NCBI GenBank assembly: GCA_033722295.1
Contig: JAWVZH010000054.1
Location: 1 to 17,094 of the forward strand
Direction: 5' to 3'
DNA: 17,094 bases
Source: JAWVZH01 sp033722295
GTDB lineage: Bacteria > Bacteroidota > Bacteroidia > Chitinophagales > Saprospiraceae
The position numbers were made by a program, and so were the translations under genes. A model generated the notes under the pieces. That model had not been told where the DNA came from and did not search any database. It was given only the letters and a program-made list of their open reading frames with translations. Shown here piece after piece: positions 1-7,998 of the stretch (position 1 is the stretch's first letter; each line of letters opens with the position of its first letter).

Positions 1-690
1 TTCGGTGAAAAGGATCTTCAGATTCAGTTTGGAGAAATTAACGCCCTCCCGGAGTTCGACGATGAATGGCCGGACACTCAGATCATACTTTTTGGAGCCT
101 GCCAATATCAGGAACTCAAGGTCGAATAAATACCTGTTGACCGTAGTTTCTGAAAAAGCTTGCTGGCCCTTTCTGTTGAATCCCTTCAATCCGCATTGGG
201 TGTCTGTGACCGGGATCCTGAGAATGTATCTATTGAAAAGTCTCAGGAACTTTGATACCAGCTTCCGCATCAAAGGTGTCTTTTCATAGTACTTCGCTTT
301 ACGCTGACCTACTACCACATCTGCGTTTTCTTTCAATAACTCTTTTATCAAGCCGGCTGTGGTTGGAAGCGTATAGGGAAAATCGATATCGGTAAACACT
401 GTATAAGAAGATGTGCCGGCCATAACCCCTCGCCGGAGTGCAGCGCCTTTACCTTTATTGGGGACTTGTTTGATCCATCGGAGACCTGGGATCTTTTCTC
501 TGATAAAATTGATCTGATCTTCCGGAAGCACGGGATCAGAACCGTCATCGACGATGATGAGTTGCAAGGTGCATTGTGGTAAGAGCTCTTCAAGCTTATT
601 GAAGCTCTCAACAATATTACTGGCCCATTGAGGTGGGGGATTGTAGCAAGGCAGTACAAGATCGACTGATGTCGAATGGAGGTGGTTCAT
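1..690 (-). CDS. Family 2 glycosyltransferase (dolichol-phosphate mannosyltransferase-like), 3' end outside window
   Basis: The first 230 codons are present and the frame is still open at the window edge, so this is an N-terminal partial. Near the start it reads LVLPCYNPPP, then IIVDDGS and NKGKGAALRRG, then TDIDFPY (the DxD-type metal and nucleotide-sugar site) and TDTQCGLKGF. This order is that of the GT-A fold GT2 enzymes that load a sugar from a nucleotide donor onto polyprenyl phosphate or a related acceptor (DPM1/GtrB-like). The substrate cannot be read from the sequence. The ATG at 688-690 is chosen because the family's first beta strand starts ten residues later. It lies 47 bases downstream of the GbsR-like gene on the same strand and may be the last gene of that operon. 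Any C-terminal membrane helices, found in some relatives, would be outside the window. The family is secure; the role in envelope glycan or lipid synthesis is inference. Confidence 0.9.
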   Translation of the reverse strand, partial: MNHLHSTSVDLVLPCYNPPPQWASNIVESFNKLEELLPQCTLQLIIVDDGSDPVLPEDQINFIREKIPGLRWIKQVPNKGKGAALRRGVMAGTSSYTVFTDIDFPYTLPTTAGLIKELLKENADVVVGQRKAKYYEKTPLMRKLVSKFLRLFNRYILRIPVTDTQCGLKGFNRKGQQAFSETTVNRYLFDLEFLILAGSKKYDLSVRPFIVELREGVNFSKLNLKILFTE

Positions 691-740
691 ACTTGATCCT
701 GGTTTGGACTCATCTGTACTATCTTACTTTGATACAGGAA

Positions 741-1232
741 TTACTTTAAGAACGTACGAAAGAACTGACTTGCCTTGCTTTCCGTGACCGTAGAGAGGGT
801 CTTGTCGGCTTTTTCCGAGAAAAGGCGGATCTCCTCAACGACTCTTTTGAATTCGTCAGTACGATAATCATCATCCTCGGTCTGGGAGAGTTCACGCAAG
901 ACCTGGATCATAGGTTCCAGTTCTTTTTTCTTTCTCTGTTTGATGACATTCTTGAATACAGTCCAGATATCCTTTTCAGCGGCAAAGTACTCCCTCCGGT
1001 CCCCGGCTTTGAGTTCCTTGTGTATCAGATTCCAGTCCAAAAGTGCACGCAGGTTCATACTCGTACTGCCCCGGCTGACCTTGAGCGCATCCATAATATC
1101 TTCTGTAGAGAGCGGCTCCGGGGAAATGAGGAGTAAGGCATGTATTTGCGCCATGGTTCTTGAGACTCCCCAGTTGGAGCCCATTTTTCCCCAAGCCTCA
1201 ATAAAACTTGCTGATGCTTCCTGGTAATCCAT
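741..1232 (-). CDS. GbsR/MarR-family winged-helix transcriptional regulator
   Basis: This is a 163-residue protein that starts MDYQEASASFIEAWGKMGSNWGVSRT, the N-terminal helix pattern of the GbsR branch of the MarR superfamily. A winged helix-turn-helix follows at about residues 38-75 (LSTEDIMDALKVSRGST, then a wing around KAGDRREYF). A charged C-terminal helical region (KQRKKKELEPM and beyond) probably makes the dimer interface. It should be a cytoplasmic DNA-binding repressor. Its ATG shares one base with the gcvT stop (TAATG, 1230-1234), so the two genes are very likely translationally coupled. In Bacillus, GbsR controls glycine betaine genes; here the coupling to a glycine cleavage protein is suggestive, but the effector is unknown. 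Family assignment is good; targets are not known. Confidence 0.85.
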   Translation of the reverse strand: MDYQEASASFIEAWGKMGSNWGVSRTMAQIHALLLISPEPLSTEDIMDALKVSRGSTSMNLRALLDWNLIHKELKAGDRREYFAAEKDIWTVFKNVIKQRKKKELEPMIQVLRELSQTEDDDYRTDEFKRVVEEIRLFSEKADKTLSTVTESKASQFFRTFLK

Positions 1233-2314
1233 TAAGTGGTAGGTTTATAAAATGGCAATCTCCGCACTTCTGCCTCAAAACGCTTACTTCCTCTGGTAAT
1301 AAAGATCCTTGTTCCTTTTTTATCATAGGGCTTTTTCACATATCCCATTCCAATGGGATGACCGAGCGAGGGGGATTGTGTGCCTGAGGTGACTTCCCCG
1401 ATCACTTCCCCATCCTCATTCTCAATGCCATAGCCCTGTCTGGGGACTCTCTTTTCGGTTGTGAATCCCGCCAGACGCCGTGAGACGCCATCTTCCTTTT
1501 GCTTTTTAAATATATCCGAGGAATTAAAATCTCCTTTATCCAATTTCGTGATCCAACCGAGTCCGGCTTCGATCGGTGAAGTTTTGTCTGTAATATCGTT
1601 GCCGTACAGGCAATAGCCCATTTCGAGCCTCAAGGTATCCCGCGCTCCAAGACCAGCGGGCTGGATATCACCGCCTTCCATCAATTTTTCCCAGAGCCGG
1701 GGTAATTTATCCTCCCGAACATAAAGTTCGAAACCTCCGGATCCCGTGTAACCCGTAGCTGAAATTATAGTATTGTCGATACCTGCAAAGGAGCCTATCT
1801 TAAAATGATAGAATCCTATATCCTTAAGATCGATGTTGGTGAGCGGTTGAAGAAGCTCTGTTGCATGGGGACCCTGCACCGCCAGGAGTCCTGTCTTCTC
1901 CGAGATGTTTTCCAACTGCACCTCGTGGTCGACATTATCGAGTAGCCATTGCCAGTCCTTATCGATATTTGAAGCATTGACCACGAGCATATAAGTATGT
2001 TCTTCCGGCATTCTATATACCAGAAGGTCATCAACGATTCCTCCATCCTTGTTGGGCAGACAAGAATACTGAGCCTGCCCGATCTTGAGTTGGGAAACAT
2101 CATTTGATGTCACCTTTTGTAAAAAGTCAAGCGACTCAGGACCGCGAACCATGAATTCTCCCATATGCGACACGTCAAAAACACCAGCGTTTGACCGTAC
2201 GGCGTGATGTTCCTCTGAGATGGAGGTATAGACTATAGGCATATTATACCCAGCGAACCCGGCCATTTTTGCGCCGAGGGCTTCATGAATGGTGGTTAGG
2301 GGTGTATTTTTCAT
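1232..2314 (-). CDS. gcvT: Aminomethyltransferase, glycine cleavage system T protein
   Basis: GcvT takes the aminomethyl group from the lipoylated H protein and gives 5,10-methylenetetrahydrofolate plus ammonia in the glycine cleavage system. The 360-residue length matches the family. Visible landmarks are GVFDVSHMGEF (about 44-54), the folate-site segment GGIVDDLLVYR (91-101, with the conserved Asp at 95/96), GYTGSGGFELYV, LGARDTLRLEMGYCLYGND, and the C-terminal barrel signature ending SPSLGHPIGMGYV. No key residue looks missing. It follows the HEAT/cyclophilin gene by 23 bases and overlaps the downstream regulator by one base. The P, H and L proteins are not in this window, which is common where gcv genes are scattered. 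No glycine riboswitch-like structure was seen in the 23-base leader. Confidence 0.97.
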   Translation of the reverse strand: MKNTPLTTIHEALGAKMAGFAGYNMPIVYTSISEEHHAVRSNAGVFDVSHMGEFMVRGPESLDFLQKVTSNDVSQLKIGQAQYSCLPNKDGGIVDDLLVYRMPEEHTYMLVVNASNIDKDWQWLLDNVDHEVQLENISEKTGLLAVQGPHATELLQPLTNIDLKDIGFYHFKIGSFAGIDNTIISATGYTGSGGFELYVREDKLPRLWEKLMEGGDIQPAGLGARDTLRLEMGYCLYGNDITDKTSPIEAGLGWITKLDKGDFNSSDIFKKQKEDGVSRRLAGFTTEKRVPRQGYGIENEDGEVIGEVTSGTQSPSLGHPIGMGYVKKPYDKKGTRIFITRGSKRFEAEVRRLPFYKPTT

Positions 2315-2337
2315 TTAAATGCTTTCAATTTTCCGGA

Positions 2338-4353
2338 TCATGGCTTCTTGATCTTTATCGACTGGATCACGTCACCCTGTTCCATCTGGTGTACCACGTC
2401 CATGCCGTCTGTAACTCTCGCAAATATAGTATAGTTGCCATCAAGGTGAGGGGTGGCACAGTGAGTGACGAACCACTGAGTACATTCCGTATGATTACCC
2501 GCTGAGGCCATACCAACCATGCCGGATTGCGAATATCGCAAGGAGCCGGGAAGTTCACTTCGAATAGTGTAATTAAGACTACCATATCCATCGCCCCGGG
2601 GACAACCGCCCTGAATAACAAAATTCGGTACGACACGATGGAAATTCTTGCCATCATAGAATCCTCTTTTTGAAAGGTCTATGAAGTTGGCCACTGTAGC
2701 AGGTGCTTTCTTGGTATAAAAAGACAACATGATGGTACCCCTGGTAGTTTCGACCACGGCTATAGTGCTGTCGGTGACTTGATCCAAAATGCCCCAATCC
2801 ATGGGATGATTGACCAGAGGAACTCTCTTTTCAGGCTCCGGCTCACCATTGATACGGGCAATAGCGGCTTTCAGCATGTTGTAGGTTTCAATATGTTCCG
2901 GCAGATTAAGGGATATTAGCGCAGTATCCAGATAGCCATAATCGGGCTCCCGGCCAGGGATCTCGAGTTTGGGATGCCCTACGATCTGGCTCAGTTCGGC
3001 AACAATACCAGGATCGCCTTCCTGCATTTCCTCTTCGATCCGTTGATTCATTATTAACTGTAGACGCCGTCGGCCGGTTGAAAAAATATAGTCAAACTCA
3101 GGATGCTCCAGTATACCTTTCAAGCTGGCTGCTGCCGTGGTCGCGACATATGGATGTTCATGATCCATCGCCTGCAATACTTCGTTATAGTTTTTTGGGT
3201 CTTCGGCGAGTGCCTGTATGAGCGCACCGTAGAGATAGGGATCCTTGGTGTCTCTGAGCCAATTGGTCAGATCCCAGTTGATCGCACCTTTTGAAAGGCT
3301 GTAATAAAAAGGAAAATGGGTTTGCGCCGCCCGGTAAAGTCTGGTGCGTACCGACCAGTGGTAGCTCGTATCTCTGGCCAGTCGTTTATAATCATTGGCC
3401 TCCTCTGTATTACCATTGGTATATATAAGATCGGCAGCGGTTTGTGCCACGGATACATTATTATGATCGAGCAGATCTATAACATCGCTATAGTGAGGTG
3501 TGAGATTGTAGGCCTTGAGACCCCTAAGGGCATTGCAAAGTACGCGATAATCGAGTTCAGAATTGCGAATGGCCGCAACCAGTCCTTTACGCGAGGTTTC
3601 CGTACCACATTTACCCATAGCAACAGCAAGACACATCTTTATATCGACATCATCTTCATTGTTGAACGCACTGTTGATGATGGCGGAATGAGGTGACAGG
3701 TCAATGTCTTTTGCTCGCATGAAATAATTGGCCGCAATCCATCTTACATCACCGGGGAAAATGGAACCCTTGATCAGTTCGGACATGCGTTCTGTTCCGG
3801 TCTCACTCGTGATGCCTCTCAGGGCATAGCGGTATATCGCCCAGGCCTGACCCTCGAGCAGAAGAGTATCTTTTGGTTTGTAAGTGGTCACCGAAGCAAT
3901 AAGGTCGAGAGTGGCCTTGTCACCAGTCTTGCCTATAGCTTCAAGTACAGCCGCATTATATGCCTGGTGCGTCAGAGTCGTGTCCTGATTGTCAAAATTT
4001 TCGATCAGCGCCCCGCTCATTTCTTCCTTTCCTGTCTGTCCGAGAGCATATGCCGCAGCTATTCTTACTTCCTCTATCTCGTCACCAAGCCTTTCGATCA
4101 GGACATCTGCTTTCTCGTGTTCTGTAATAGATCCAAAAGCTCGGGTAGCCAAAAAACGGTATGTGGCATCTTCATGGTCCAGCCATTCAACCAGACTGTC
4201 GGTCATTTGCAGATCCTGGTAAGTGATGATCTTTCTCTGGATGGAATCAGTAAGATCAATAGTGATATCCGTCAAGTCCTCTTTCTCGGCAGGTACGCAT
4301 GCGACGATGCATGATATCCATATTGCAACAACACCTGAAATCCACTGTTTCAT
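2338..4353 (-). CDS. HEAT-repeat lipoprotein with C-terminal cyclophilin-type peptidyl-prolyl isomerase domain
   Basis: I start this gene at the ATG at 4353, giving 671 residues. It begins with a 19-residue signal sequence, MKQWISGVVAIWISCIVAC, whose IVAC end is a good lipobox, so the product is probably a lipoprotein. Residues about 50-440 are helical HEAT/PBS-like repeats (ATRAFGSI, AAYALGQTG, AAVLEAIGKTG, LAVAMGKCG). The last 140 residues are a cyclophilin domain: VETTRGTIML, FHRVVPNFVIQGG (the catalytic Arg is residue 573), GMVGMAS, TQWFVTH and LDGNYTIFARV. It should catalyse prolyl cis-trans isomerisation outside the cytoplasm. The open frame extends to a TTG at 4383, but that TTG lies inside a likely promoter box, so a start there is improbable; the ATG at 4362 is a second option. 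It heads the gcvT operon. The client proteins are unknown. Confidence 0.9.
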   Translation of the reverse strand: MKQWISGVVAIWISCIVACVPAEKEDLTDITIDLTDSIQRKIITYQDLQMTDSLVEWLDHEDATYRFLATRAFGSITEHEKADVLIERLGDEIEEVRIAAAYALGQTGKEEMSGALIENFDNQDTTLTHQAYNAAVLEAIGKTGDKATLDLIASVTTYKPKDTLLLEGQAWAIYRYALRGITSETGTERMSELIKGSIFPGDVRWIAANYFMRAKDIDLSPHSAIINSAFNNEDDVDIKMCLAVAMGKCGTETSRKGLVAAIRNSELDYRVLCNALRGLKAYNLTPHYSDVIDLLDHNNVSVAQTAADLIYTNGNTEEANDYKRLARDTSYHWSVRTRLYRAAQTHFPFYYSLSKGAINWDLTNWLRDTKDPYLYGALIQALAEDPKNYNEVLQAMDHEHPYVATTAAASLKGILEHPEFDYIFSTGRRRLQLIMNQRIEEEMQEGDPGIVAELSQIVGHPKLEIPGREPDYGYLDTALISLNLPEHIETYNMLKAAIARINGEPEPEKRVPLVNHPMDWGILDQVTDSTIAVVETTRGTIMLSFYTKKAPATVANFIDLSKRGFYDGKNFHRVVPNFVIQGGCPRGDGYGSLNYTIRSELPGSLRYSQSGMVGMASAGNHTECTQWFVTHCATPHLDGNYTIFARVTDGMDVVHQMEQGDVIQSIKIKKP

Positions 4354-4380
4354 GCCATTCATATAAAAAGAAATGAACGG

Positions 4381-4388
4381 CAAAGTTA
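4381..4388 (-). promoter_or_regulatory. Bacteroidota-type -7 promoter box (TAACTTTG)
   Basis: On the minus strand this reads TAACTTTG, a full match to the TAnnTTTG -7 element used by the Bacteroidota primary sigma factor. It would place a transcript start near 4374, about 10-20 bases before the two candidate ATG codons of the HEAT/cyclophilin gene. No clear TTTG -33 box is visible at the usual distance, so the call rests on one element and its position. Confidence 0.45.
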
Positions 4389-4452
4389 GGGATTTTTACT
4401 CGCCATTCTTGACTGTCAGGCCCCCTGAATGCCATGGATAGGGAGAAAAAGT

Positions 4453-4842
4453 CTATTGATCAGAGGTGCTTGATTTGAACTCGCTCGCTCTGCCCAGTCC
4501 CAACAGCACAATAGGGTATATCATATAGGTCAGACCGATGTCCTTGATATATTCCATGAAACTCAGGTGCATGGGCGACTCAGGCAAGAACAGGAACAGG
4601 TCTATTACTATGCTGATCACCATCCAGATCAACCCCACCTTGAAAGCTTCTGCTCCGGGGTTGGGAGACCCCTTTAAATACAGAACTCCCAGAACGACGC
4701 CAGTCGCAGCAATGACGAGAGGCATGAGGGTTTCAAAGAATACACGGTTGGATTCGTGAAGAGAATAGAGGAAGAAACCGGCGATAAATGGAAAGAGCCA
4801 GGACAGAAAACCGTAGAAGAGTACTTTTTTTACAGAATACAT
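4453..4842 (-). CDS. Small four-helix integral membrane protein, function unknown
   Basis: This 129-residue protein has four hydrophobic segments: about 5-27 (VLFYGFLSWLFPFIAGFFLY), 35-56 (FETLMPLVIAATGVVLGVLY), 68-86 (VGLIWMVISIVIDLFLFL) and 98-117 (IKDIGLTYMIYPIVLLGLG). A short polar tail, ASEFKSSTSDQ, follows. The spacing fits four inner-membrane helices with both termini on the same side. I do not recognise a named family or any catalytic motif. It is on the same strand as its neighbours but separated by about 99 bases from the HEAT/cyclophilin start and 147 from the PBP gene, so it is probably a single-gene unit. A weak promoter-like TAGATTTA lies at 4871-4878. Codon use and regular amphipathic composition support a real gene. 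Confidence 0.75.
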   Translation of the reverse strand: MYSVKKVLFYGFLSWLFPFIAGFFLYSLHESNRVFFETLMPLVIAATGVVLGVLYLKGSPNPGAEAFKVGLIWMVISIVIDLFLFLPESPMHLSFMEYIKDIGLTYMIYPIVLLGLGRASEFKSSTSDQ

Positions 4843-4914
4843 CTGTTCTGTTTTTGTGGTTGTTTCAGAGTAAATCTACAACAAGTCTGTTATTTCATTC
4901 CTGAAAATGGCAAT

Positions 4915-4930
4915 CACCATTAAAATGGTG
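4915..4930 (-). other. Short inverted repeat downstream of the PBP1A gene
   Basis: The bases CACCATT-AA-AATGGTG form a perfect inverted repeat with 7-base arms, 60 bases past the PBP1A stop codon. It could be a short transcript-end hairpin between that gene and the small membrane protein gene. It is AT-rich and has no clear T-run after it on either strand, so it is not a textbook intrinsic terminator. Confidence 0.3.
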
Positions 4931-4989
4931 CGCTTAATTCATGATCAGGGAAAGTACCCTGCGTTTTTTGATCGTAAAGGAGTTGAAAG

Positions 4990-7581
4990 TTAAAGTCCCT
5001 CTTCAAATAGATCGTCCTGAAGTTCCAGCTCATCCTCAAAGATCTCGTCTTGCTGATTGAGACGCTCTTCTTCCGCTTGTATCTCAAGCTCGGATCTTTT
5101 TTGCTTGTACTTTTCACAATCGAGTTCGATCTCGAGTTCGCCAGGAGGCTTGGGAAATGTGGCAAAATCATCCCAGCTTTCGATGTCCTTGTCTTCCTGA
5201 ACGCGTTTGATGAACTGCCCAAAGAAAGGTTTGGCATTGATCGAGCCCTGTCCGTTGGCCAGATCAAGAAACCGGATCCATGGATCTTCTCCTCCCACCC
5301 AGGTGCCCACAACAAGATTTGGGGTGATGCCCATAAACCAGCAATCTGTGAAATCATTGGTCGTTCCTGTTTTTCCTCCGTACTCGCAAGTGACGCCTTC
5401 AAAACCAAACCCCGTAGCCGTATTGTTCCTGAGCATATCGACCATGACGTAGTTGTATTGTGGGTTGAGTGCTATCTTATGTTCTTCGTGTGACCTGTAA
5501 ATCATTTTGCCATTCTTATCCTCTATCCGTGTGACGAATATCGGTTTCGAGTATACTCCATTGTTGGCGAATGTTGTATAGGCTCCAGTCATTTCCATTA
5601 CGGTCAGGTCTGCAGAACCCAGGGCAATGGATGGCACCCGAGGCACCACATAGGAACCGTCGGGATACTTTAAAGAACTGTCAATTCCCATATTATGGAT
5701 CAGGCCGATCACCGGCTCTACACTTCCAAGCTCCATCATGAGCCTGACCGATATGGAATTCTTGGAATAGAGCAATCCGTGGTAGAGGTTATAGGGCTGA
5801 TCATAAAACTTGCCATCCGCATTGTTGGGCGACCACGGACGTGGCAATTCGAAATTGGGATCATTGGCCGGAATGGTATATTGCTTATCAACATATTCCT
5901 GACATGGACTGAGCCCTTGCAATGCTATTGCCGCGCTGTAGACAAAAGGCTTAAAGGTAGAACCTACCTGCCTCCGGGACTGCACATGATCATATTTGAA
6001 GTACTTATGATCGACGCCGCCGATCCAGAACTTTACCTTACCCGTTTGTGGTTCTACCCCGAGAGAACCGCACTGCAAGATCTTACGATGATATTTGATG
6101 GAGTCGAGCGGCGTCATTTCTACGGTCTTTTCTCCTGCCTCATTATAAGCGAAGACCGTCATCTTGCGCTTGGTGTTGAAGCTCTTCTTGATCTTGACCT
6201 CGAAATTGTTCCACTTCTTCTTGAGGTCCTCCCAAAGGTCGCTGTCCATGATCTTCCTGTAGGCCTTGGCGCGGCTTTCGGAAAGTGACTTTGAAGCCAC
6301 CAGCTTTCTTATAGTGCCGGACCTTCGCTCTTCATTCAGCATGTTCTTTATATCGTTGTCGCTGAATGAAGGCAGGCCGTATTGCTCTTTTATCTCCTCC
6401 TCGATGGATCCCATAATATTTTGCCAGGTCACGAGATATCTTTCGGATTCTCTGATACGATTGTTGAGTGACTGGTTGCGAATGGCCCTTTGTCTACGGT
6501 CCGCACGATAGGTCCAGGGGTCGAGATTTCCCCAGTGCCTAAAAAAGCGTTCCTGAACTTTTTTCATGTGTTCGAACATAGTCTCTTCTGCATGTATCTG
6601 CATATCGAGATTGATGGTCGTATAGACCTTCAGGCCGTCCTTGTAGATATTGTATTTGGATCCGTCTGTTTTTCTGAATTTCTCATCTGTCAGAAGATCT
6701 TTTAGCCATTTGGTCAACTCCATTCTGAAATAGGGGGCAGGCCCTTCTGAGTGCATATCCCTTTTGAAATTACTCATGTCCAATTCCAGGTTCTTGAGAG
6801 AATCACATTGAGGTTCTGTCAAGTGGTCCGAGGACTCCATGCGGTTCAATACCACATTCCGGCGGGTTTTGGCATTTTCGGGAAAGCGATTTGGATTGTA
6901 AAGTGACGGATTTTTAAGCATTCCGATCAATGTTGCGGCTTCTTCGACATCAAGCTGGTCCTGATTTTTGCCGAAGTAGATCTGGGATGCTGCCTGAATA
7001 CCATGAGCGCCATTGACGAAGTCAAACTGATTGAGATACATTGCAATGATCTCTTCCTTGGTATAGCTCCTCTCCAATCGTGTTGCGGTCAACCATTCCT
7101 TGAATTTCACACCGACGATCTTCAAGGTGCGTATCAATTTGCCACCGCACAGGTCAGGTCGGTCAAACAGTAGTTTCGCCAATTGCTGAGATATAGTACT
7201 GCCACCGCCCTGCTCTCTCCTTCCAAGCAGAACGCTTTTGCCGACCACGCGTCCAAGAGCAATAAAATCGATACCGCTGTGTGTATAATAACGACTATCC
7301 TCGGTCGAGATCAGGGCCTGTACCAGGAGAGGGTTCAGATCCTTGTAGTCTATCGATTCTCGGTTCTCAATATAATACTTGCCAAATGGCCGGCCGTCAT
7401 CTGAGTAGACGATGCTCGCCAGATTGATATCCGGATTCTCCAATTCTTCGAAGGACGGCAGGTTGAAGGACAGCGCCAGGAAGATAAGGGCTACTATAAG
7501 TATAGCCCCCAACCATATATACCACATCCACCTTACTATGGTGCTGCTCCAGGTTCTTTCTTTGTCGGTATTCTTTGCCAT
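4990..7581 (-). CDS. Bifunctional class A penicillin-binding protein (PBP1A-like: GT51 glycosyltransferase plus transpeptidase)
   Basis: This enzyme polymerises lipid II into glycan strands and cross-links the peptides, acting on the periplasmic side of the inner membrane. The 863 residues begin with a short cytoplasmic tail and one membrane helix at about 18-40. The GT51 domain follows, with EDSRYYTHSGID (catalytic Glu94), GGGSTISQQLAK at 125-136, and EEIIAMYLNQFDFVNGAHGI. The transpeptidase domain carries the acyl-enzyme motif STFK at 541-544, SKN at 606-608 and KTGT at 737-740, all intact. Between the two catalytic domains, residues about 335-500 are a long charged helical segment, and the C-terminus (about 815-863) is a very acidic, coiled-coil-like tail. 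Downstream and upstream genes are both over 80 bases away, so it is probably transcribed alone. Identity as class A PBP is firm; the exact paralogue name is not. Confidence 0.96.
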   Translation of the reverse strand: MAKNTDKERTWSSTIVRWMWYIWLGAILIVALIFLALSFNLPSFEELENPDINLASIVYSDDGRPFGKYYIENRESIDYKDLNPLLVQALISTEDSRYYTHSGIDFIALGRVVGKSVLLGRREQGGGSTISQQLAKLLFDRPDLCGGKLIRTLKIVGVKFKEWLTATRLERSYTKEEIIAMYLNQFDFVNGAHGIQAASQIYFGKNQDQLDVEEAATLIGMLKNPSLYNPNRFPENAKTRRNVVLNRMESSDHLTEPQCDSLKNLELDMSNFKRDMHSEGPAPYFRMELTKWLKDLLTDEKFRKTDGSKYNIYKDGLKVYTTINLDMQIHAEETMFEHMKKVQERFFRHWGNLDPWTYRADRRQRAIRNQSLNNRIRESERYLVTWQNIMGSIEEEIKEQYGLPSFSDNDIKNMLNEERRSGTIRKLVASKSLSESRAKAYRKIMDSDLWEDLKKKWNNFEVKIKKSFNTKRKMTVFAYNEAGEKTVEMTPLDSIKYHRKILQCGSLGVEPQTGKVKFWIGGVDHKYFKYDHVQSRRQVGSTFKPFVYSAAIALQGLSPCQEYVDKQYTIPANDPNFELPRPWSPNNADGKFYDQPYNLYHGLLYSKNSISVRLMMELGSVEPVIGLIHNMGIDSSLKYPDGSYVVPRVPSIALGSADLTVMEMTGAYTTFANNGVYSKPIFVTRIEDKNGKMIYRSHEEHKIALNPQYNYVMVDMLRNNTATGFGFEGVTCEYGGKTGTTNDFTDCWFMGITPNLVVGTWVGGEDPWIRFLDLANGQGSINAKPFFGQFIKRVQEDKDIESWDDFATFPKPPGELEIELDCEKYKQKRSELEIQAEEERLNQQDEIFEDELELQDDLFEEGL

Positions 7582-7662
7582 AAACGATCAGCGGTAAATA
7601 AACGAAGACTCACCTTATTCCGGTATAAAACACATGACATATTTCAGGCCTGTAAAGTTCCA

Positions 7663-7998
7663 TTAACTGTTGTGAGGGTTCGTATTTGATGAATCATCAT
7701 CAGAGTACAGTTCAGCAAGACAATTGGTCGACCATGCCCTGGCGCGCTCTTCAAACATAGATTTTGTGACTTTCCAGGTCTCTTTGAACAGATCAGATCG
7801 GCGATAGGACTCGAGATCCGATTCGTCGTCCCATACGCTGAGGGTAAAGATAACATTTGGAGAATGTGAATCCTGCAATAATTTAAGACTTTGACAGCCC
7901 TGGAAGCCGATGATCCTGGATTTCCGGCTATCGAAGAATTCCAAAAAACGCGAGACCTCATCAGCCCTGAAGGTCATTTTGACGATGCGATGGATCAT
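7663..7998 (-). CDS. Antibiotic biosynthesis monooxygenase (ABM) fold protein
   Basis: The 111-residue protein begins MIHRIVKMTFRADEVSRFLEFF and continues with RIIGFQGCQSLKLLQD, VIFTLSVWDDESDLESYRRSDLF and a final amphipathic helix (ETWKVTKSMFEERARAW). This beta-alpha-beta ferredoxin-like pattern is that of the ABM superfamily, small dimeric proteins that include quinol and heme monooxygenases but also many of unknown function. The WDDESDLESYRRSDLF stretch matches the family's characteristic 'W-x-s-x-e-a-l-x-x-y' region. No heme-binding or catalytic residue can be assigned by eye. The ATG shares one base with the stop of the DUF62 gene upstream (TAATG at 7996-8000), so the two are almost certainly co-translated. 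The last 15 residues are polar and probably disordered. Confidence 0.8.
   Translation of the reverse strand: MIHRIVKMTFRADEVSRFLEFFDSRKSRIIGFQGCQSLKLLQDSHSPNVIFTLSVWDDESDLESYRRSDLFKETWKVTKSMFEERARAWSTNCLAELYSDDDSSNTNPHNS

Noticed and set aside
2315..2337. Glycine riboswitch before gcvT
   Set aside because: Only 23 bases separate gcvT from the gene upstream, too short for a riboswitch.
3316..3696. A plus-strand open frame of about 126 codons opposite the HEAT-repeat region
   Set aside because: It is antisense to a clear HEAT-repeat coding region and has unnatural composition.
4920..5408. A minus-strand frame of about 162 codons overlapping the end of the PBP1A gene
   Set aside because: It is a shifted frame of the PBP1A coding sequence; the PBP1A frame keeps the KTG motif and family tail through this stretch.
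5695..6288. A plus-strand open frame of about 197 codons opposite the PBP1A gene
   Set aside because: It lies wholly antisense to conserved transpeptidase and linker coding sequence, and its translation shows no family motif.
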